Assembly (NCBI RefSeq): GCF_032884065.1
Contig: NC_088868.1
Location: forward strand, 6,335,626-6,399,625
DNA: 64,000 nucleotides
Source of the DNA: Artemia franciscana
Taxonomy: Eukaryota > Arthropoda > Branchiopoda > Anostraca > Artemiidae
Reading direction: 5' to 3'
Shown here: positions 55,640-64,000 of the stretch, piece by piece
How positions within the stretch are numbered: position 1 is the first letter of the stretch
Layout of the letters: every line of letters begins with the position of its first letter
Notes under the pieces: model-generated
Databases searched by the model: none
What the model saw: only the letters and a program-made list of their open reading frames with translations
What the model was told of the DNA's origin: nothing
Program-made: the position numbers and the translations under genes

Positions 55640-56800
55640 AAAAATAAAACAGATAGTAAGTATTCTTAATGAATAAACTTTAAAATTTGAATTTTTTTTA
55701 TTTCTTGATAGGTTTCGTTCAAAACTCGTCTGTTATTGTCTAGAAACTTGTAAAGGGGCTTATTCAATTGCGAATCGAAATTTCTAGTGCCCTCTTTAAT
55801 AGTCAAAAGTGATTGGAGGATAGCCAGATCCCCCCCCACTATATCAATCATTCGTTCAAATAAATTCAATCAAAATTCTAAGATAGCCATTTTGTTCAAC
55901 ATGTTTGAACGTCCAGTATTTATATTATTGGTTTGACAGCCCCCCGCCCCTTTCCCACAGCTCACAGGGCAAGGGCTATAAGTTATTCTAGTTGCCCATT
56001 ACTATATATTATATTATAAACTTCGGAGAGGGCTAATTGGATTTCAAATCAAAAACTCCAGGTGCCCTTTTTAAGAGTCGAAAGTGGTTGGAGGGCAACT
56101 AGCCCCCCTGCCCCATGTCCCCTTTTCTCCAAATACATACGGGAGAAATTTAGAAATAGCCATCTTATTATAAATAATCTGAAGACCATATAACAAGGCC
56201 CTAGAGGTTGAAGCAAACCCCAGGGCCTGGGTATAAAGGTTGTAAACCAAGGGGGTATATAAGGTTTTTATGGAAGGGTTGGTCAAATAAACTTTAGAGG
56301 AGTCTCATTTATTGGAAATTGAAAGTTTTAGTTCTATTGTAATATTCAAAAATGAGGAAAGGCGACTATCTCCCCTCCCCCAACGCCGTTTTTCCCCAAA
56401 CATAACTGATTAAAACTTTGAGATAGCTATTTTGGTTAAAATGGTCCAAAGAATATATAACAATACCTCCAGGGCTGACACGACCCCCTGGAGCCCTGGA
56501 GCAAGGGTTGTAGTTATGGTTTTGTGCACAAAAGTTTTTTATGGAACGGGTGGTCAATTAAACTTCGGATGAGGATCATTTATTGGAAATTGGAAGTTAT
56601 AGTGCCGTTTTTAAGATTGAAGGTGATTTTAGGGCAACCAGTCCCCTCCCCCCATTTCTATACCCATTATTTCCCAAAAAATCATCCAATCAAAATTTTG
56701 TTACTTCTATTTTCTTCAGTATTGTTAAAAGGTCCCCCTAATAGCCCTCAGGAAGAGCTGTACCTTAGGGAATTCATTCATTGTTTAGATATACTAATGT
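55640..56800 (+). repeat. Tandem repeat, about 270-bp units
   Basis: A block with GGTTGGAGGGCAACTAGCCCC, or a variant, recurs near 55812, 56090, 56355 and 56626, each time followed by a C-tract, a TCAAAATTT(T)GAGATAGCCATTTT stretch and a GGGCAAGGG(C/T)(T)(A/G)TA(A/G)TT phrase. Spacing of 265-278 bp shows a tandem of four diverged units. Frames seen on the minus strand (56071-56557) are read through this repeat and are not genes. Confidence 0.75.
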
Positions 56801-57303
56801 TATTGATAAACGTATTCGTGTTTTGACCTTTACTTTTCAAAAAGACGAAGGGCATTTAGGTGAGTCTGTCAGGGAATGTTGAATTAAATCAAAACACGTT
56901 GTGCGTTTATGGGTTAAATTCTCCATGAGGAGTTTCCTGCATGAGTACTTTTCTATTAGGAAATATTTCCGGAAACAGTTTTCCAAGCTGGATCGCGTTT
57001 CCTCCATTTACTGCATGATTTGGAAATCGATTAGAAATAAAGAAATTTAAAAAACAAACAGTCTTTTTTCATATGAATGTAGGCTATGACGACTTTTCCA
57101 GGTGAATTTTTCCGAAGAAAATTTTTACGGTGGGATTTACAGCTAGGACGACATTGTCCGAAAGAATTATACATGTGAGGAAATCGCCAAGGAGGGATTT
57201 GTGTGTGTGTTTGTGGGGGGGGGGGGTCTATTGAGGGGGGATCCCGACTTTATTTGAAAAAACTAACAGAAATAAAAACAACAAAACAAATTTTTCAACT
57301 GTA

Positions 57304-58660
57304 AGTAAAGAGCATTAAAACGAAAAAAAAAACACTAATCTTTGTCTAAGGTTTGCCCCCTCCCCCCTCCTAAATCTTTCTCTCTCTTTACCCTAAAGCT
57401 TTACTTTTTGACCCAATTCTTTAATAACGGCTTCTAGAAACACAAGGGTTGTTGAACTGGTATAAGAAGCTTCAGCTAAAAAGCTTTAGTTAAACGGTCG
57501 AGGGATTGAGGAGGGAGAAGTACCCCTCATATACGGGACAATTTTTGTTGGTTTTATGTTTTATTGCTGCTTCTTATTTTCAGTTGAAATTTTGTTTCAT
57601 TTAATCCTCTTTAAGGGATATCAGGCAAAGATCGACTTTCTGTTCTAAAAATTTAAGAATGACTTATGAAGCATAAGGGTCGTTTAATTAGAATAATAAG
57701 TAAGTTCTAAAAAAATAACTTCAGGATAAAGAGCTTAGTTTTGAGATGTCCTAATTTCTAATTCTGCTCTTTACTGTCAGCTGAAAAAAAAACCTTGTGT
57801 TTGTTTAGTTTCTGATCTTGTTTGAATAATCTCTGAAAATTCAGCCTCCCCTCAATGGTAAATCCTTTCCCTCACTGAAAATTCCCCGTGGAAAGATCCT
57901 CTCAAGTACCCCCTCCCCCTCGTGCGCTAGAAAATGCCCTGTGTCCCAATAGAAAATCTCTCCCGGAAAAGTATCTTTCTACATCCCGACGGCCAATTTT
58001 ATATAAATAATGGGTAAATTTTATAGCTTGTACCCCTTCTTCCGGGAGCTGTTAGGGGTAAATCATCCTCAGAAACATAGTTACTAGATATTTTGAAGTT
58101 CTTTTTTTCTTTCATAAAATGGTTATCTAAAAAATTTTATCAGACAACTTTGGGAAAAATGAACATGGGAGGGGGGCTAGCTACTCTCTAATATTTTTGG
58201 TCACTCACAAATGGCATTAGAACCCTTAATTTCCGTTAAAATGAGCCCTTTCCTGATCTTCTAGGGTAACTGGTTCGATACGATTGCCCCTGGGAAAAAA
58301 ACAACAAATAAACAAACATCCGGGATTTTGCTTCTGGCAAAAAAATTACAAAATCCCATATTTTGTATATAGGATCTTGAACCTCTACAGTTAAGTTTTG
58401 TTTGATATGCTGAACCTGTTGTTATGATTTTCATTAAGATCACTTTTTTTTGGTTTTTTGGTCGTTTGCCCCCTCCCCCTTCTTCAAAAATTTGGCAAAT
58501 TTTTCTTAGGCTCGAAACTTTTACTGAGTTACATTAATCTTGATGAATTTGTATATTTTTAATAAGCATCAATATTCAAATATCTTGATGTATCCATTGT
58601 TACCAAGACTCGGTTTCTCAGAGTTCTGGCTGCTATTGAGTCACATCAATCCTTGCTATG
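57304..58660 (+). mobile_element. AGTAAGGAGCGAC-TIR repeat, copy 4 (degraded)
   Basis: It begins AGTAAAGAGC at 57304 and ends near TCACATCAATCCTTGCT at 58639-58655. Internal blocks follow the family order: CCTCTTT/AGGCATAAGGG, CCCCTCATATACGGGAC, TTTTATGTTTTATTGCTGC and AATGAGCCCTTTCCTGATC. It is much more diverged than copies 1 and 3, showing that the family has been active over a long time or that subfamilies coexist. Confidence 0.6.
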
Positions 58661-59912
58661 GTCCTTGCCTTTTTATTTTCTGTTGGTCCGTATTAAATTT
58701 TTAGAATATTTTTTCTTCTCTCCTCTTGCTTTAATAGTTTAACTTAAGACACTAATGCTGGGATCATTTTGTTACTTGATTCTGTCTGTCTGTTAAGTTG
58801 TATTTTTTAATTTAGTGCACTTTGTTTTTTTTTCATGCATACACAGAAAACTGACTGAAAATCCTTGAAAAATCAAAATTATCCTTTTTTAAGAGCATTT
58901 GTAGATCCTTCCTCTTGAAAATTTTAAGTTTATCATAGTTCTGACTTATGAAGGCAAAGATATGAAACTATTGAGTTCAGTGATGCAAGTATATTTACAT
59001 TTGGATGTAATCTATAGATGCAAGATAATAACATAATTATTTGATTCGGACAGAGCATATACTTACAGTATTTTTCTATCTAATCGTTTCTTTCGAACGC
59101 GGTTCCATTGTTAGCTGTTGCTAATAAAAAACAAACCACGGCCCATGGTAACCAAAACTTTAAAACATCTTAAGAGAAACTATTTAATTGGAAAACTTTG
59201 AGTCGTTTTAAAAATAAAATGTGGTTCTGAAAACAGATTTTTGGAGTTAGAAAAATAGACTGAAACCACTCGAAGAGGCACTGGATCCGAATAAAAATTA
59301 TATCATAAGAATAGATATTGTTAAAAACCTCTTGAACAAAATTTGCAGGCCTTCACCTAGAACAATAAAGTAAATCGATTTTATGCAGTGCGACTATTTC
59401 CTTTTTTCTTTTCTTTTTTATTTAATAGAAAAGTACACATTAGTGATATAAAGGCTAAAATCAAATTTTCTGTTGTTAAAATATGATGGAATGGAAATCT
59501 CGGGTTAATTTTTTTTTTCTATGGTGATTCCAATGGTAGACTTTTTATTCCCATTTGCTTCCAATTTGTACTGTTTTCAAAATTAACATTTTTTTTCATT
59601 ATAAGTATGATTTAAGTATTAAGAAAAGCTGAAATGATTGATATTATATTTGAGTCAGCATGAAAGAGCAAAAATTTTCCTCTAAACAGGTCTTTTTCAA
59701 AACAAGTTTTAAACTTTTGTGTTACTATTGAAACATGATATTTTTGGCTAAACTATATTACTAAATTTATTTGTTTCATGAGTTTTTCTCGTTTTCAAAC
59801 GCTTGATTCATCAATGAAATACCACATTGAAATTTTATGGCAATCAAAATTTTGTATCATAAAAAAGTTGGCTTTGTGTGGATTTTTATGTGATTTTTTG
59901 TGCATTTTTTAG

Positions 59913-60859
59913 AAGCTGAAGATACATCCTCAAATGATCAACAAATTATTTTTGGAAATGAGAACCCTGTATTATCAATAGAACATAAGGCCAATCTGTT
60001 GAAATCAATGCCAAGAGAAGACACATATAAGTGCAAAGTATGTACTAAAAGTTTCTCAACTGATAGAGCTTATTATGCACATGTGACGACTCATAAACCT
60101 TTTAGGTGTGATATTTGCGATAAGGTGTTTGGTCACAATTATGAATTGACTCGTCATCAAAGAACCCATACTGGGGAGAAACCTTATAAATGTGAAATTT
60201 GCGCAAAAAGTTTTATTTCAAGCTCCGGTTTATCTCTTCATCGGAAAACTCATTCTGGGAAAAAACCTTTTGAATGTGAAAGATGCAAAAAGCGTTTTGC
60301 TTCAAGGTATAATTTTACCTTACATCAAAGAAGTTATACTGGAGAAAAACCTTTTGAATGTGATATGTGTGAGAAACGTTATCCTTCCAGTTCCAGTTTG
60401 TCATATCATAAAAGAACTCACGGAGAACAAAAAACTGCAGGAAAACTTTACGAATGTGAAATATGTAAAAAACGCTATAATTCTGGCTTCGGCCTGTCAT
60501 ATCATCAAAGAACTCATACTGGAGAAAAACCTTATAAATGTGAAATATGCAAAAAAAGTTTTACTTCAAGTTCCAGTTTATCTCTTCATCAGAGAAATCA
60601 TACTGGAGAAAAACCTTTTAAATGTGAAATATGTAAAAAATGTTTTGCAGGGAGTTCTGATTTAAATCGCCATAAAAAAGCTCACACTGGAGAAAAACCT
60701 TTTGAATGTGATGTGTGTAAGAAACGTTATATTTACAGTGCCAGTTTATCTTACCATCAAAGAAGTCACACTGGAGAAAAACCTTATGAATGTGAAACAT
60801 GTAAGAAACGCTATACTTCCCATTCTGGTTTAAATTATCATCAACGGACTCATATTTGA
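59913..60859 (+). CDS. C2H2 zinc-finger protein, last exon with ten fingers
   Basis: The exon follows TTTTTTAG (59905-59912), and the protein enters as EAEDTSSNDQQIIFGNE; the GTG at 59900 that opens the longer frame lies in the intron. After a 35-residue acidic lead come ten C2H2 fingers, from YKCKVCTKSF to YECETCKKRY, most joined by the canonical TGEKP(Y/F) linker. Finger 4 ends HQRSY, with Tyr in place of the second zinc-binding His. The linker between fingers 5 and 6 is HGEQKTAGKLYE, longer than usual. Fingers 5, 6, 9 and 10 share a KRY core and SLSYH/GLNYH helix and look like local duplications. The protein is probably a nuclear DNA-binding transcription factor; the target is unknown. It stops at TGA (60857-60859), beyond which decayed fingers are visible. 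Confidence 0.9.
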
Positions 60860-60861
60860 AA

Positions 60862-61065
60862 AAAAAACTAACTTTCGAATATAAATTGTGCATTAAATGT
60901 CTAATTGAGGTTTCTGGTTTATCCCTTCATCAAAAAACTTCAACTTTAGACTAACCTCTTGCACATGATATCTATTAGAAATTTTTATTTTAGTTTTAAT
61001 TTATCTTTTTATAAAAGTACTCATACTAGAGGAAAACTATTTGAGCCATTGATCCTTTCAGTGGT
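60862..61065 (+). pseudogene. Decayed extra zinc fingers after the stop codon
   Basis: In the 3' flank one frame (from 60873) reads FEYKLCIKC, then VSGLSLHQKTSTLD before a stop, which follows the C-x-x-C, S-G-L-S-L-H pattern of finger 3. A second remnant near 60975-61050 reads FYFSFNLSFYKSTHTRGKLF, including the H-T-x-G-K linker. The ancestral array thus had at least twelve fingers, and the present stop removed at least two. Confidence 0.65.
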
Positions 61066-61069
61066 ATAT

Positions 61070-61620
61070 TTAAACTTTGGTAACTTATTGGGTGAATTCT
61101 AGATAATGGAGATTATCCATTGTTTCAAAAGGAATAAGATGCTGGAGATGAAGTTTGTTAGAAGAAACTCATGTGACTAGATTTGGTTCGTTTGAGAACA
61201 GTGTTTATGTTAAATTTAGGACATTTGGAAAAAGATTGGCTTGTTTTGTTTGCTTAGAGAGTTAAAGTTTCTATTTTTTGTATGAAAAGTTTTTTCAAGA
61301 TCTTTGAACTATGTTGAAATGAACCACAGACAGTGCTGGGTCCGGGCGTTTTTACCACTGGGCTTCAGCATGGCACGTGGCAGGCTTCTATATATATAGA
61401 TTCTCATTGTCCCTTGTGTTCTAGGTCCCGGCAACGCTATGTCATTTTTGGATCGAATTGATGACGTAAATTAGAATCCTAATCAGGCCCTTTCTCTTTG
61501 AGCCGCAAGTCTGGTTTTGCGTTGCTCTGGTGTTGCCTTTTTGGTGACATTGTAGGATAATTATACACGCATTGCTTTTGTAATATAGCGACACATCTTC
61601 TTTTTTTCCTATCTCTATTA
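61070..61620. other. 3' flank of the zinc-finger gene and TA-rich transition
   Basis: Probable 3' UTR and flank up to about 61320, then a phrase CTATATATATAGATTCTCATTGTCCC (61391-61415) and GCCTTTTTGGTGACATTG resembling sequences beside Helitron ends. No gene is recognised. A clear polyadenylation signal was not identified. Confidence 0.35.
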
Positions 61621-62260
61621 AGGCTTTCGAATTGCTTTAATCCATTGCCAAAATATATTGAAATATTTGTGCAACCACCAGTTTTTTACATTTTAAACAA
61701 TTTAATAAAATTTAAAAAGAGCCTCAATTTTTTGAGCTCGTGTAACGGTAATAACGTGTGACGGTGTAACGGTAAAGATAGTGTAAGTACAGACACTGCA
61801 TTTTCATATATATAGACTGAACTTCAAACTTTTGGTTTTTTGTTTTAAGGTGTTCGAATTGCTTTAATCCATTATCTTAATATATTGTAATATTTCTGCA
61901 ACCACCAGTTTTTTACATTTTAAGCAATTTAATAAAATTTGAAAAGAGCCTCAATTTTTTGAGCTCGTGTAACGGTAATAACGTGTAATGGTGAAACGGT
62001 AAAGATAGTGTAAGGACAGACACTACATTTTTATATATATAGACTGAACTTCAAACTTTTGGTTTTCTGTTTTAAGATGTTCGAATTGCTTTAATCCATT
62101 ATCTAAATATATTGAAATATTTGTGCACGCACCAGTTTTTACATTTTAAGCAATTTAATAAAATTTAAAAAGAGCCTCAATTTTTTGAGCTCGTCTAACG
62201 GTAATAACGTGTAATAGTGTAACGGTAAAGATAGGACAGACACTACATTTTTATATATAT
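61620..62260. repeat. Tandem repeat, three units of 227 bp
   Basis: Units begin with AAGG(C/T)(T/G)TTCGAATTGC at 61620, 61847 and 62074, giving a period of 227 bp. Each has CACCAGTTTTTTACATTT, the hairpin CTCAATTTTTTGAG, repeated TAACGGTAA(T/A) strings and an ACAGACACT(G/A)CATTTT end followed by TATATATATAG. The third is cut after about 187 bp, where the Helitron end begins. Similarity between units is high, so the duplication is recent. Confidence 0.9.
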
Positions 62261-62741
<481 letters not shown>

Positions 62742-62742
62742 T

Positions 62743-62960
62743 TTAACTACGTAAAACTTGCGAATATACAACATTCTTTGCTGTCCCATTGTCTGTGCAT
62801 ATAAATAGATTGTCAGGTTTACCGACTCTTGAACATGCAACATATAATGGTCCATGGGAAAACAATCCGTATTCAGATCTATACCTCATGATTCTAATGA
62901 TTGCTCTTGAGCTTTGTTGATGGTGATTGCTAATCGACCATTCCCTGAGTCGCCATCGTC
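62743..62960 (-). pseudogene. Helitron Pif1-type helicase, C-terminal end
   Basis: RepHel proteins combine a rolling-circle Rep nuclease with a Pif1 helicase. The minus strand reads GRLAITINKAQEQSLE (helicase motif V, usually T-I-N-K-A-Q-G-Q-T), an in-frame TGA, then GIDLNTDCF, and after a one-base loss [18 protein letters not shown] (motif VI region, usual S-H-G-Q-L-Y-V-A-x-S-R) ending VVYSQVLRS and a stop at 62743. So one stop and one frameshift disable this end. It lies right before the (TA)n tract and 3' terminal hairpins, as expected for the C terminus of the RepHel gene. The upstream reading is continuous with a minisatellite of nine-codon units. Confidence 0.75.
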
Positions 62961-63270
62961 ATTTATATATCCCCCTGTGCACCCCGGCGTCCCCTTTGTA
63001 GTTATGTCCCTGTGTCCCGGTCGTCATTTATATTCCCTGTGTCCCGGTCGTCATTTGTGTCCCGGTGTTCCAGTCTGTGATTTCTCTTTGAGTGTCCGGG
63101 CGTCATTTATATTCCTTGTGTCCCGGTGTCCCGGTCGTCATTTATATCCCCCTGTGCCCCCCGGCGTCCCCATTGTAGTTGTGTCCCTGTGTCCCGGTCG
63201 TCATTTATATTCCCTGTGTCCCGGTCGTCATTTGTATCCCGGTGTCCCGGTCTGTATATACATTCGTTTT
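62961..63270. repeat. 27-bp minisatellite in the Helitron helicase
   Basis: Variants of GTGTCCCGGTCGTCATTTAT plus ATTCCCT recur about ten times, with a shorter form GGTGTCCC as a partial duplicate. On the minus strand the 27-bp unit is nine codons, N-D-D-R-D-T-G-N-I, in the reading frame of the helicase end (which reads NDDGDSGNGRLAIT at the junction). More units occur at 63425-63475. The frame of 142 codons on the plus strand is an artefact of the repeat. Confidence 0.75.
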
Positions 63271-63850
63271 TTAGTTTTGTTTTTCTCCTTTATTTTTTTC
63301 CTTTTTTCTTTTTTTTCTTTTTTAGTTTATTTAGATTTTTAGATTTTTTAGTTTTTTTATTAGTTTTTAGTTTTTTTGTAGTTTTTACCATTTTTTTAGT
63401 TTTTTTAGTTTTTTTTTTTACTTATGTCCTGGTCGTCATTTATACTCCCTGTGTCCCGGTCGTCATTTGTGTCTCGGTGCTTTGTTGATTGCTAATTTAT
63501 ATTATATTTATATTTATATTTTTTATATTTATTAATATTTTTTTAGTTTTCTTTTTCTCTTATTTTTCAGTTTTTTCCTTTTTTTAGTTTTTCTTTTTTA
63601 GTTTTTAGTTTTTTTTTGTTTTTTACCTTTTTTTAGTTTTTTTTAGTTTTTTTTAGTTTTTTAGCTTTTTTAGTTTTTTTATTAGTTTTTAGTTTTTTTT
63701 TAGTTTTTGCCTTTTTTTAGTTTTTTCAGTTTTTTTTGGTTTTTAGTTTTTTACCTTTTTTTAGTTTTTTTTAGTTTTTTAGCTTTTTTAGTTTTTTTTC
63801 TTTTTAGTTTTTTTTGTAGTTTTTACCTTTTTTAGTTTTTTTTCTTCTTT
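63270..63850. repeat. T-rich (TTTTTTAG)n-type low-complexity tract
   Basis: About 580 bp of imperfect TTTTTTAG/TTTTTAC units, interrupted by the Helitron-type minisatellite at 63425-63500. Such tracts commonly separate Helitron helicase fragments in arthropods. It codes for nothing. Confidence 0.8.
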
Positions 63851-64000
63851 TGTATTAGTGTGAAATAATTCAGACGTCATATGCGGACAAACACGACGTC
63901 ACTCGACAGACAGACAGACAGACATAACCCACAAACAACTTATTTTTATATATATTTATTCATATTTTTTTAGTTTTCTTTTTCTCTTTTATTTTTCAGT
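63850..64000 (-). mobile_element. Helitron-associated segment with (GACA)n
   Basis: Contains GACGTCATATGCGGACAAAC, ACGACGTCACTCGACAGACA and five GACA units, then ACCCACAAACAACTT and a TATATATT stretch. I associate this string with internal regions of degraded Helitrons in arthropods, but no coding frame is recognised. It runs off the window. Confidence 0.4.

Larger units (their letters stand above)
52340..59912 (+). other. Repeat-filled intron of the zinc-finger gene
   Basis: A 7.6-kb intron inferred from matching splice phases. It contains a C-tract-rich repeat with GGGGTGGGCAT near 52965 and again near 53392, a half-palindrome of the AGTAAGGAGCGAC family (55015-55165), a tandem of about 270-bp units (55640-56800), a degraded TIR-family copy (57304-58660) and, near 59130-59200, a short repeat shared with 16840-16925. 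The remaining parts (53460-54900, 58660-59900) show no gene. Confidence 0.65.

Noticed and set aside
56071-56826. Frames within the 270-bp tandem
   Set aside because: They are not open in neighbouring units and have no domain.
60192-60893. Further frames over the zinc-finger exon, both strands
   Set aside because: They are out-of-frame readings of the regular finger repeats; their periodicity comes from the C2H2 array.
62914-63488. Plus-strand 142- and 120-codon frames
   Set aside because: They read the minisatellite in the wrong orientation; the meaningful frame is the Helitron helicase on the minus strand.

Overview
The window looks like animal nuclear DNA, AT-rich and dominated by repeats. 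An arthropod, most likely a crustacean, is suggested by spliced zinc-finger and glycosyltransferase exons, Penelope-like and CR1/L2-type retroelements, Helitrons with the TA-rich tail common in arthropods, and Polinton relics. The abundant AGTAAGGAGCGAC repeats and the roughly 290-bp GGGG-rich satellite resemble sequences I associate with brine shrimp (Artemia). That naming is from memory and was not tested. Two runs of exactly 100 N (27382-27481, 51924-52023) are assembly gaps, so linkage across them is provisional.

Layout. 1-2.8 kb: no recognisable gene. 2.8-8.7 kb: Polinton/adintovirus-like fossil A, interrupted at 4.6-5.8 kb by an insert coding for a PWWP domain followed by a LINE ORF1-like protein. 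9.4-11.15 kb: foldback/TIR repeat. 11.7-12.8 kb: Penelope-like (PLE) fragment. 12.8-16.2 kb: a nearly full LINE ORF2 (endonuclease plus reverse transcriptase) on the minus strand with an (ATTG)n tail. 17.0-24.4 kb: Polinton fossil B, built as two halves in opposite orientation. 25.4-25.8 kb: one exon of a xyloside xylosyltransferase (XXYLT1-like) gene. 27.5-28.0 kb: the N-terminal 168 codons of a diaminopimelate epimerase (DapF)-like frame, cut by a gap. 31-32 kb: second TIR repeat, followed by a decayed LINE. 35.4-37.3 kb: satellite. 38.0-38.4 kb: duplicated LINE tail. 38.7-40.4 kb: third TIR repeat. 42.1-42.7 kb: palindrome. 42.9-48.4 kb: cluster of three PLE copies, two carrying hammerhead-like motifs. 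48.4-51.8 kb: Polinton fossil C. 52.2-60.9 kb: a C2H2 zinc-finger gene with two visible exons around a 7.6-kb repeat-filled intron. 61.6-64 kb: tandem repeats and the end of a Helitron with its helicase C terminus, an in-frame minisatellite, long (TA)n tracts and a T-rich tract.

Only three items are plausible host genes: the zinc-finger gene (best supported), the XXYLT1-like exon, and the dapF-like frame, which may be transferred or a misassembly. The rest is a layered graveyard of transposons. The most unusual points are the PWWP/ORF1 combination, the dapF-like frame in animal DNA, the inverted and amplified architecture of Polinton fossil B, complementary decay of hammerhead-like motifs in two PLE copies, and decayed zinc fingers just past the stop codon of the zinc-finger gene.
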